Shown piece by piece: positions 7,210 to 14,163 of a DNA stretch of 64,000 nt (the first letter of the stretch is position 1; each line of letters begins with the position of its first letter). The notes under the pieces are model-generated. The model was given only the letters and a program-made list of their open reading frames with translations. It was not told the DNA's origin and did not search any database. A program made the translations under genes and the position numbers. The DNA comes from JAXDJH01 sp034663635 (GTDB taxonomy: Bacteria; Actinomycetota; CADDZG01; WHSQ01), in NCBI GenBank assembly GCA_034663635.1, contig JAXDJH010000017.1, positions 1 through 64,000 on the forward strand, written 5' to 3'.

Positions 7210-8312
7210 TTGCGCTTCTTTCGGTTCGGGGACGGTTGACTGGTAGTTTCTGGCAACGCGGCATCCGGCCCTCCGCCCTTCGGCGGTTCGCCGCTCGAAG
7301 GTTTGCCCGGAGCTCCTTTAGGGGGCTTACCCGGCGAGGGCTTCGGACTCCCCTTCACTGGTTTGCCCGATCCACCCCCGTCGCCCTTCGGGCCGCCCGA
7401 GATCGGCGGGGCGATCCGGAACATCAAGCGCTGCTGGCCGATGGTCCAGACGTTGGTCGTCAGCCAGTAGAGAACGACCCCGGTCGGGAAGCTGTAAGCG
7501 AGGAACATGAGGAAGAACGGCATGATCTTCGCGAAGGTCTGCATCTGGGCCGCGGTGGCGTCGCCAGGAGTCTGGCGAGCCGACATCTGCTTCTGCTGGT
7601 AATAGGTAGTGAATCCCATCAACAGAACCAGGATGAGATAGGGCAAAGCGGACGCCAGTCCGGTCCCGCAGATCTCTCCCAGCGAGGACGGGTCCTGCTT
7701 GCTCAGGGCCGCAGCCGAGGAGCAGTCGAGCCGGATCCCGAGGAAATGGTTGACCGCCAGAGCGTGCTCCCGCAGGTCCATCGCAAGACTCGACTGCTGG
7801 AGCGTGTGCATGATCCCAGTCGCCTTCTGGACGAGATAGTCGGCGGGAGGGATCGAGGCACGGCTGGCGGTCCCGACCGGCACGGTGTAGCCCATGTACT
7901 TCAGAGGAGCCCGGATCACATAGAAGAGCCCGATCAGGACCGGGAACTGGGCCAGAAGGGGGAAGCACCCACCGAACGGATTGACGCTGTGCTCCTTGTA
8001 GAGCTTCATCATCTCTTCGTTCAACTTCTGGCGGTTGCCCTTGTACTTCGCCTGGAGCTTCTTCACCTCCGGCTGGATCCGCTGCATCTCTCGCATCGAG
8101 CGGGTCTGCTTGATCGACAGCGGGAGCAAAATGACCCTGACCGCGATGGTCAACAGGATGATCGAAAGTCCGAAGCTCCCGACAACCGCGTAGAAGGCCG
8201 TCAGCGCAGTGGCGAAGATCTCGAAAAGGAAGAAGTGCGCCGTGTTGTGGAGCGGCTCGAGGACGCTGGGCGATGGGGACGGGGATTGGGCCAGGAGCAA
8301 AATCGCGTTCAT
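7206..8312 (-). CDS. yidC: Membrane protein insertase YidC
   Basis: A 368-residue Oxa1/YidC-family protein that inserts and folds membrane proteins. The N-terminal hydrophobic region is followed by a transmembrane helix (TAFYAVVGSFGLSIILLTIAVRVILLPL), the coiled cytoplasmic hairpin (REMQRIQPEVKKLQAKYKGNR), and further helices including NPFGGCFPLLAQFPVLIGLFY. The C-terminal tail is rich in Gly, Pro, Ser and Lys, typical of actinobacterial YidC, and probably contacts the ribosome. The ATG overlaps the yidD stop (TGATG). Confidence 0.94.
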   Translation of the reverse strand: MNAILLLAQSPSPSPSVLEPLHNTAHFFLFEIFATALTAFYAVVGSFGLSIILLTIAVRVILLPLSIKQTRSMREMQRIQPEVKKLQAKYKGNRQKLNEEMMKLYKEHSVNPFGGCFPLLAQFPVLIGLFYVIRAPLKYMGYTVPVGTASRASIPPADYLVQKATGIMHTLQQSSLAMDLREHALAVNHFLGIRLDCSSAAALSKQDPSSLGEICGTGLASALPYLILVLLMGFTTYYQQKQMSARQTPGDATAAQMQTFAKIMPFFLMFLAYSFPTGVVLYWLTTNVWTIGQQRLMFRIAPPISGGPKGDGGGSGKPVKGSPKPSPGKPPKGAPGKPSSGEPPKGGGPDAALPETTSQPSPNRKKRK

Positions 8313-8551
8313 CAGACGGCCTTCTTGGGGGAGGCGGGCACAGGGTCAAGGCCGCCCGGCGACCACGGATGGCAACGACCGATCCGTTTGACGGCCAGGA
8401 TCGTCCCCCGCACCGCCCCTCGGGTGCGGATCGCCTCGGCGGCATAAGCAGAGCAAGTGGGCTCGAACCGGCAGTGGCGGCCGAACAGGGGAGAGATGAA
8501 CCGGCGATACACGCCGATGATCAGCACAAGAAGCCTGGCCGGGAGTGTCAC
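8312..8551 (-). CDS. yidD: Membrane protein insertion efficiency factor YidD
   Basis: A 79-residue member of the YidD/UPF0161 family. It has an N-terminal amphipathic/hydrophobic helix (LLVLIIGVYRRFISPLFG) and the family signature CRFEPTCSAYAAEAI, with conserved cysteines, then RCHPWSPGG. It is thought to assist YidC-dependent insertion at the inner membrane. The GTG start overlaps the rnpA stop (GTGA). The position between rnpA and yidC is conserved across bacteria. Confidence 0.93.
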   Translation of the reverse strand: MTLPARLLVLIIGVYRRFISPLFGRHCRFEPTCSAYAAEAIRTRGAVRGTILAVKRIGRCHPWSPGGLDPVPASPKKAV

Positions 8552-8886
8552 GACGGCAGCCCCCGGACGCCTGCCCCTTCGAGGGCAGTCTTCAGATGAG
8601 CAAGAACCTCCGAAAAGGGCGCCTTAGCCGGACTCGCGTCGCTCCTGATCACAAGCTGGTAGCCGCTTGGGACCTGAAGGATCCGCAACGCCTCCCGGAG
8701 ACGCCTTCGGACCCGATTGCGGGTTACGGCCCCTGCCCCTCGGGCCGGGACCGCGAATCCCGTTCGGGTGGGATCGCCGGGAGTCTCGAGCACGATCGCG
8801 GTGATGCCATCGCTCGTGGAGCGGCGCCCGCGCGCATAGACGGCCTTGAACTCGCGGTTGCCCGACAGGGCCTTGCGCTCCGGCAT
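8548..8886 (-). CDS. rnpA: Ribonuclease P protein component
   Basis: A 112-residue protein subunit of RNase P, which matures the 5' ends of tRNAs. The start at 8886 gives MPERKALSGNREFKAVYARG; the frame stays open further upstream across rpmH, but the family begins near this methionine. The RNP-binding signature RNRVRRRLREA lies near residues 67-77. It follows rpmH by 11 bases. The ribosome-binding site is weak, so it probably depends on rpmH translation. The catalytic RNA gene rnpB is not in the window. Confidence 0.92.
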   Translation of the reverse strand: MPERKALSGNREFKAVYARGRRSTSDGITAIVLETPGDPTRTGFAVPARGAGAVTRNRVRRRLREALRILQVPSGYQLVIRSDASPAKAPFSEVLAHLKTALEGAGVRGLPS

Positions 8887-8897
8887 TGAGAGTTGCT

Positions 8898-9035
8898 TCA
8901 GGCCGACAGTCGAGATCGGCCCTTGGCCCGGCGACTCTTGAGGATCGCGCGGCCTGCGCGGGTCTTCATCCGAGCGCGGAAACCATGTTTGCGCGCGCGG
9001 CGCCGAGTGTTGGGCTGGAAAGTTCGCTTCGTCAC
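8898..9035 (-). CDS. rpmH: 50S ribosomal protein L34
   Basis: A 45-residue protein, read from GTG at 9035 (MTKRTFQPNTRRRARKHG...) to TGA at 8898. It is almost entirely basic, with the L34 signature KRTFQPN and later HGFRARMKTRAGR. GAGG lies 7 bases before the start. It is the first gene of the leftward rpmH-rnpA-yidD-yidC-jag-rsmG-parA-parB unit, facing away from dnaA, exactly as in most bacteria. It is short enough to be missed by an ORF-length cutoff. Confidence 0.95.
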   Translation of the reverse strand: MTKRTFQPNTRRRARKHGFRARMKTRAGRAILKSRRAKGRSRLSA

Positions 9036-9329
9036 TGGGAGACCTCATCCGACTCGCTCTAGTTCCCCTAGCATCGCGAGGTCGGAATCGCGAAATCGCA
9101 GGGGTTTCTCGGTGCGGCGCAGGAGTATAGCCGAGCAGCGTTTATGCACGTCGGAGACCTGCGGGAAGGTTATTGAGCCTCATTCGGCCTCGGGGCTTGA
9201 CGGCCTTCCCGGCGCGCTGGCTACGATACGCCGCGGTCTTCAGCCGGGTTAAAGACGACGAGGTTCGGGACTGCGGCACTTCCCCCGCTTTTGATTGAGC
9301 TCGGTTTGCACGTCCGGTGGCCCGGCAAG

Positions 9330-9349
9330 CTGTCCACACTTGTGGATAA
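9330..9349. promoter_or_regulatory. Pair of facing DnaA boxes upstream of dnaA
   Basis: CTGTCCACA (9330-9338) and TGTGGATAA (9341-9349) face each other with two bases between. The second is a perfect reverse complement of the consensus TTATCCACA; the first differs at one base from TTGTCCACA. They lie about 165 bases before the dnaA start. They fit origin function or autoregulation of dnaA. Confidence 0.75.
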
Positions 9350-9470
9350 GGCTGTGGAGCGACCGAAAGCCCTGCTCAAGCCCGCTATCCCTCGCGCTTG
9401 CGCCGACTCTTCGTGGAACCCGGCACGACCGGATCGGGGCGCTACACGTTTTCCGCAGTGTTGACACGGG

Positions 9471-9479
9471 TGTTGATAA
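9471..9479 (-). promoter_or_regulatory. Weak DnaA box near the dnaA start
   Basis: TGTTGATAA is the complement of TTATCAACA, one base off the consensus TTATCCACA. It is 33 bases before the dnaA start codon. With a single mismatch it could be chance. Confidence 0.35.
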
Positions 9480-9512
9480 CCACCCGGGGTCGATCGACAA
9501 GGGGGAGCTGGA

Positions 9513-10931
9513 TTGAACATCTCTACAGAGGCCGGAGCAACGCGCCCTGAAGGCGGCGTCGAACATCTGACCGAGATCCAAAGACTGTGGGCCGAAACGC
9601 TGGGAGCTTTGGAGGGACAGCTCGGGAGCAATTTCGAGGCATGGTTCGGCAAGGCGGCCCCTGTCGAGCTCACGGCGGAGAACCTCACGCTCGCGGTGCC
9701 CAGCAAGTTCGCGAAAGACTGGATCGAAGGTCGCTACCTCGACCAGCTCAAGGGAGCGATCGGAGCGGCGGCCGGACGAGACCTCTCGGTCCTGATAGTC
9801 ACCGACCCGGCTCTCGCCGAGGACGTCCCAGAGCCTCCGCTCTACGTCACGGGGTCCGGTCAGGTCGAACCCGACGACCAGCTCACCACCGGCGATGAGC
9901 CGAACTTCCACCCGAAGTACAACTTCGAGTCCTTCGTGATCGGCGACTCCAACCGCTTCGCCCATGCGGCAGCCCTTGCCGTGTCAGAAGCGCCGGCCGA
10001 GTCCTACAACCCCCTCTTCATCTACGGAGGGGCCGGCTTGGGGAAGACCCACCTTCTCCACGCGATCGGACGCTATGTCCGGGACTGGCACCACGGGTCG
10101 GTCGTTCGTTACGTCTCGACCGAGCAATTCATGAACGAGTTCATCGTCGCTTTGCAGCGCCGCACCATCCCCAGCTTCCACGGTCGTTACAGGGCCTGTG
10201 ACCTGCTTCTGGTCGACGACATCCAGTTCCTCGAGGGCAAAGAGCGCACCCAGGAAGAGTTCTTCCACACGTTCAACGCTCTCCATCCCAAAAGCCAGAT
10301 CGTCATCACCTCCGACCGGCCCCCAAAGAAGATCCCAACCTTGGAGGAGCGGGTCCGAAGTCGTTTCGAGTGGGGATTGATGGTCGACATCCAGCCTCCA
10401 GACCTCGAGACACGCCTCGCGATCCTGAGGATGAAATCGGAGACCGAGAACCTCTTCGTTCCCCCGGACGTCATGGATTACATCGCGAGCAGGATCCAGA
10501 CCAACATCCGAGAGCTTGAAGGCGCTCTGATCCGAGTTGCGGCTTACGCCTCTCTCACGCGTTCGGACATCACGCTCGATCGCGCTCAGCACGTCTTGCA
10601 GTCGTTGCTGCCCAACTCGAACGAAGCGCGAGTCACATCCGATCTCATCATCTCCGTCGCCGCCGAGTACTTCGACGTCACCCCCGACGAGATCTGCAGT
10701 GCATCCAGATCGCGGCCGCTCGTGAACGCACGCCAGATGGCGATGTACCTCTGCCGCGAACTAACCGACCTCAGCCTTCCCAAGATCGGGGAGCGTTTCG
10801 GGGGCCGCGACCACTCCACCGTCGTCTTCGCCGTCAACAAGGTTCGTAAGCACATGAAAGAGAAAGAAAGCTGGTACGAGCAGGTTCACGAGCTCACCAC
10901 CAGGACTCGCCAACAAGCGGGGCGTATGTGA
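9513..10931 (+). CDS. dnaA: Chromosomal replication initiator protein DnaA
   Basis: A 472-residue AAA+ initiator that binds DnaA boxes and opens the origin. Domain I (about residues 20-95, RLWAETLGALE...) is followed by a rather short linker, the AAA+ domain with Walker A YGGAGLGKTH (171-180) and Walker B LLLVDDIQF (231-239), and a C-terminal box-binding domain with GGRDHSTVVFAVNKV. The TTG start at 9513 has a strong GGGGGAG site at the right distance. The last two bases of the stop region overlap a GTG that begins an open but probably non-coding frame across the dnaA-dnaN spacer. Confidence 0.97.
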   Translation: MNISTEAGATRPEGGVEHLTEIQRLWAETLGALEGQLGSNFEAWFGKAAPVELTAENLTLAVPSKFAKDWIEGRYLDQLKGAIGAAAGRDLSVLIVTDPALAEDVPEPPLYVTGSGQVEPDDQLTTGDEPNFHPKYNFESFVIGDSNRFAHAAALAVSEAPAESYNPLFIYGGAGLGKTHLLHAIGRYVRDWHHGSVVRYVSTEQFMNEFIVALQRRTIPSFHGRYRACDLLLVDDIQFLEGKERTQEEFFHTFNALHPKSQIVITSDRPPKKIPTLEERVRSRFEWGLMVDIQPPDLETRLAILRMKSETENLFVPPDVMDYIASRIQTNIRELEGALIRVAAYASLTRSDITLDRAQHVLQSLLPNSNEARVTSDLIISVAAEYFDVTPDEICSASRSRPLVNARQMAMYLCRELTDLSLPKIGERFGGRDHSTVVFAVNKVRKHMKEKESWYEQVHELTTRTRQQAGRM

Positions 10932-11208
10932 TCTCTAACAACCCTGAGTTTCGGTGGAGTACCGAGGATGTTTCGCGGCCCTCGACTTTTACCGCGCCGG
11001 CCCGCGCTTCGTCTTCCCCCGGTCGTCACAAGGCCGCTATGCCCGTTGACCTGGGCAGACACCACCTATCCACAACGCCAACAGCACCTACTAAGTACTA
11101 CGAGAAAGATCTATATCTAGTAGAAGAACCAAACCCTCATAACTTCTTGTCACACCACACCGTTACGGTTCGTTCGTTGCTTGATCTCGATGGGAGGCTG
11201 AAGAGAGC
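10932..11208. other. Putative replication origin (dnaA-dnaN spacer)
   Basis: A 277-base spacer between dnaA and dnaN, the usual oriC position in Streptomyces and Mycobacterium. Bases about 11085-11150 are clearly AT-rich against GC-rich surroundings (for example CTACTAAGTACTAC and AGATCTATATCTAGTAG), a candidate unwinding element. One near-consensus DnaA box sits just upstream at 11066-11074. The box count is low for a streptomycete-type origin, so additional boxes may be divergent or the origin may include the spacer upstream of dnaA. Confidence 0.6.
11066..11074 (+). promoter_or_regulatory. DnaA box in the dnaA-dnaN spacer
   Basis: CTATCCACA differs from TTATCCACA only in the first base. 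It directly precedes the AT-rich stretch, the geometry expected of a box that guides unwinding. Confidence 0.6.
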
Positions 11209-12348
11209 ATGAAGTTTCGGTCCGAGCGCGATGACATTTTGGCTGCCGTGCAGTTTGCTTCTCGAGCAATCTCGACACGAGCAACCCTCCCGGTGCTTTC
11301 AGGTCTGCGTATCGAAGCGAACGAGAACGGAACGGTCCGAGTTGCTGCCACCGATCTCGAGCTCACGATGGAAACTTCGTTCGCGGCTGCCGTCGACGAA
11401 CCGGGCCGAGCGATCGTGCCGGGAAGGCTCTTCGGCGAGATGACCAGAAGCTTGTCGTCGGGTCAGGTGAGCGTTGCTGCCACCGATTCCGAGGTCGAGA
11501 TCGGCTCGGGTCGCGGTCAGTTCCGGGTGAAGGCTTTGACTCCAGATGATTACCCGGCGCTCCCGATCGAGGACCGCGCGGAGACCGGCAACGAGGTTCG
11601 GATCGAACTGGATCCCGGCGCTTTGGCAGTGGCGCTGTCACAGGTTGTGCGCGCGGCTTCCACGGACGAGAGCCGGCAGATCCTGACCGGCGTGCTCTGG
11701 GAGCTCGACGCCGGTTCGGTGACTCTTGCCGCCACGGACTCCTACAGGTTGGGCGTTCGAAGCTTGCCGATCGAAGGAGCCGCGCTGACCGAACCTCGCA
11801 AGGTTGTTCTCCCGGCGCGAGCGCTGGCGGAACTCGTCCGCGCTCTGCAAGGTGGCGCGCAGGCCGCTGCGGCGACGGTGAAAGACAACCTGGTCGCTTT
11901 CTCGGTGACCGTGGGAGAGGCCGGCGCGACGGGCGAATGGGTGATCGGCTCCCGGTTCATCGAAGGCGAGTTCCCGAAGTATCAGCAGCTGATCCCGGCC
12001 GGCTACTCCAACAAACTGATCGTCGACCGCGAACAGCTTCTCGAGGTCACCAAAAGGGTCGGACTTCTGGCTCAGAACAATCTGCCCGTGAAGCTTCAGT
12101 TGGGGGCCGAGCTCGAGGTGTCGGCTCACACGCCGGACGTCGGCGAGGGCCAGGAGGTCATCGACGCCGAGTACAACGGCGACCCGTTCGTGATCGCTTT
12201 CAATCCCCAGTTCCTCTACGACGGAGCGTCCGCGATCTCGTCGGATCGCATCGTCATGGAGGTTGGCGATGGGCTGAAGCCGGCGCTGCTCCGGGGCGAG
12301 AACGACGACAGCTTCACTTACCTGCTGATGCCGGTGCGGCTGTCGTAG
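11209..12348 (+). CDS. dnaN: DNA polymerase III subunit beta (sliding clamp)
   Basis: A 379-residue clamp that encircles DNA and tethers polymerase III. Three repeated clamp folds can be followed (about 1-120, 125-245, 250-379), starting MKFRSERDDILAAVQFASRAIS and ending with the conserved YLLMPVRL tail. The ATG is preceded by GGGAGG. Length is normal for the family. It follows dnaA across the probable origin and precedes recF, as in other bacteria; the gnd gene present between dnaN and recF in mycobacteria is absent. Confidence 0.96.
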   Translation: MKFRSERDDILAAVQFASRAISTRATLPVLSGLRIEANENGTVRVAATDLELTMETSFAAAVDEPGRAIVPGRLFGEMTRSLSSGQVSVAATDSEVEIGSGRGQFRVKALTPDDYPALPIEDRAETGNEVRIELDPGALAVALSQVVRAASTDESRQILTGVLWELDAGSVTLAATDSYRLGVRSLPIEGAALTEPRKVVLPARALAELVRALQGGAQAAAATVKDNLVAFSVTVGEAGATGEWVIGSRFIEGEFPKYQQLIPAGYSNKLIVDREQLLEVTKRVGLLAQNNLPVKLQLGAELEVSAHTPDVGEGQEVIDAEYNGDPFVIAFNPQFLYDGASAISSDRIVMEVGDGLKPALLRGENDDSFTYLLMPVRLS

Positions 12349-12425
12349 CGACCCGCACTCGAGGTGCATGCTGAAGATCGTGAGAGAAACGCCGACCGCG
12401 CCGGCTCGAGGATGAGGATGTATCG

Positions 12426-13586
12426 GTGCGCGTCGAAAAGATCGCTCTAGAAGACTTCAGGAACTATCGCTCGGGTTCCCTCGCACTCCCGGAGGGGCTC
12501 GTGCTCGTCGTGGGAGCGAACGCCCAAGGAAAGACGAATCTCCTAGAGGCGGTCCACATGCTGAGCGGGCTTGGCTCGCCGCGCGGTGACGCACAAGCTC
12601 TGGTCCGCGAGGGAGCGGAACGCGCTCTGATCCATGCAAACGTCACTCGCGGCCGGCGGAACCTCGAGATCGATATGGAGATCAAGCCGGGCCGTGGAGC
12701 CCGCGTTCTCGTGAACAAGACTCCGGTCCAACGAAGCAAAGCCCTGGCAGAGGTGATCGTCACGGTCTTCTTCGGCCCCGACGAGCTCTCGTTGGTCAAG
12801 GGCTCGCCGGATGGCCGGCGGCGGTTCCTCGACGAACTCACGGTCAAGCTGCGCCCGGCCCGAGACGCGTTGAGGCGCGAGTTCGAACGGGTCTTGCGCC
12901 AGCGCAACGCGTTGCTCAAGACATTGCGAGGGGCTTCCCCGGCTCAAGCTCGCGACCAGATCGGCGTATGGGACGACGCATTGACCCGCGCCGGAGCGGC
13001 CCTTGCCGCCGCGCGGCTCGAATCTCTAGCAGCATTGATCCCTTACGCACGGAAACGCTACGAAGAGGTAGCGGGCGGAGGGCGGCTGGAACTGGAGTAC
13101 GAAAGCTCATGGTTGAGCAAGGCCCGCGCCGAGGGGGCCGAGATCTTCGATCTCGGTGTCGACCGGCTCGAAGCTGCGATCAGCGATCGGATCGACGAAC
13201 TCAGACATGCCGAGCTCGAGCGAGGTCTCACCCTCGTTGGCCCCCAGCGCGATGACGTTTCTGTTCTGCTCGCGTCCCGGTCCTCGGAGACCTCGAGCCT
13301 CATGGACGCCCGCACGTTCGCCTCGCAAGGGGATCAACGGACGTCTGCGCTGGCCCTGAAGCTCGCGGAACACGACCTGCTCACCGACGCACTCGGGGAT
13401 CAACCGATCCTGCTGCTCGACGACGTCTTCTCCGAGTTGGATGCGGATCGCCGGGCGTGGCTCTGCAACGCCGTTCGATCGATGGGCCAGACGATCGTGT
13501 CCTCAGCCGAGCCCCTCGGCCTCGACGCGTTGAAGCCCGAGGTGATCGTGGAGATCACGGCGGGGAAAGCGGCCCTCCGTGCGTGA
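12426..13586 (+). CDS. recF: DNA replication and repair protein RecF
   Basis: A 386-residue SMC-like ATPase that helps load RecA at gaps. Walker A is GANAQGKTN near residue 32-40, preceded by the family start VEKIALEDFRNYRS. The signature and Walker B region reads ASQGDQRTSALALKLAEHDLL and ILLLDDVFSELD. The GTG start at 12426 gives the expected N-terminus. The last bases overlap the dciA start by 8 bases. Confidence 0.95.
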   Translation: MRVEKIALEDFRNYRSGSLALPEGLVLVVGANAQGKTNLLEAVHMLSGLGSPRGDAQALVREGAERALIHANVTRGRRNLEIDMEIKPGRGARVLVNKTPVQRSKALAEVIVTVFFGPDELSLVKGSPDGRRRFLDELTVKLRPARDALRREFERVLRQRNALLKTLRGASPAQARDQIGVWDDALTRAGAALAAARLESLAALIPYARKRYEEVAGGGRLELEYESSWLSKARAEGAEIFDLGVDRLEAAISDRIDELRHAELERGLTLVGPQRDDVSVLLASRSSETSSLMDARTFASQGDQRTSALALKLAEHDLLTDALGDQPILLLDDVFSELDADRRAWLCNAVRSMGQTIVSSAEPLGLDALKPEVIVEITAGKAALRA

Positions 13587-14022
13587 TCCGGACGGCCTCG
13601 TCGCTCTCAGGGACGTCCTCGCCCAAGCTGCGGGCAAGCTGGGCTTCTCCGATGCGCTCGCGACCGGAGCTTTGTGGCGAGGGTGGTCCGACATCGTGGG
13701 TGACGATGTCGCCGGCCACGCCGAACCGACCTCTCTCAAGGAAGGTGTGTTGCGGATCCGCGCGGACTCTCCGGTCTGGGCGACCGAACTCGGCTACCTC
13801 GCGGAAGACATCAGGGCCCGGATCAACGCGAACGCGGGCGCCGAGCTGGTGGCGAAGATCCTCGTTTGGACCGGTCCGGGCAAGACCGCCACGACCTCGG
13901 CAAAGAGCGCTCGCGGCCCTGCCGTCGGCGACGAAACGGAGGACCTTCCCGACTCTCCGATGGAGGCTTTTGAAAGGGCCGAGAACGCGTGGCGCAAAAC
14001 CCGTTCCGGCGGCCATCCGTGA
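13579..14022 (+). CDS. dciA: DUF721 protein, probable DciA helicase loader
   Basis: A 147-residue protein of the DUF721/DciA family, which loads the replicative helicase DnaB in bacteria lacking DnaC. The recognisable core is about residues 8-90: LWRGWSDIVGDDVAGHAEPTSLKEGVLRI and SPVWATELGYLAEDI. The C-terminal part is disordered. The GTG start overlaps the end of recF. The position recF-DUF721-gyrB is the actinobacterial order (Rv0004 in M. tuberculosis). Confidence 0.88.
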   Translation: MRDPDGLVALRDVLAQAAGKLGFSDALATGALWRGWSDIVGDDVAGHAEPTSLKEGVLRIRADSPVWATELGYLAEDIRARINANAGAELVAKILVWTGPGKTATTSAKSARGPAVGDETEDLPDSPMEAFERAENAWRKTRSGGHP

Positions 14023-14065
14023 GGGCTTTCGCGGGGTCCCGGAAACCTGGAAAAGCCCTGCTAGA

Positions 14066-14074
14066 TGCTATGAT
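14066..14074 (+). promoter_or_regulatory. Candidate extended -10 promoter for gyrB
   Basis: TGCTATGAT combines the extended TGn element with TATGAT, close to the consensus TATAAT, 90 bases before the gyrB GTG. A weak TGGAAA lies at 14048-14053 as a possible -35. The dciA-gyrB gap of 141 bases supports a separate promoter. Confidence 0.4.
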
Positions 14075-14163
14075 TTTGACCATGAACCCAGCGTTTCCTA
14101 CCCTCCCTGTTCGCGCCTTGAAACGGCCCGATCGAGGGTTGCGGAGGGCGTCTTTTTCAAGGA

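Larger units (their letters stand above)
9036..9512. other. rpmH-dnaA intergenic region, upstream part of the origin
   Basis: A 477-base divergent spacer with no credible gene. It must hold the leftward rpmH and rightward dnaA promoters. It contains a pair of facing DnaA boxes at 9330-9349, a weaker box at 9471-9479, and TTATGCACG at 9142-9150. In streptomycetes and mycobacteria replication starts between dnaA and dnaN rather than here. This region may be a second half of a bipartite origin or an autoregulatory dnaA promoter. No confident -35/-10 pair was found, although TTGACA occurs at 9461-9466. Confidence 0.6.
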
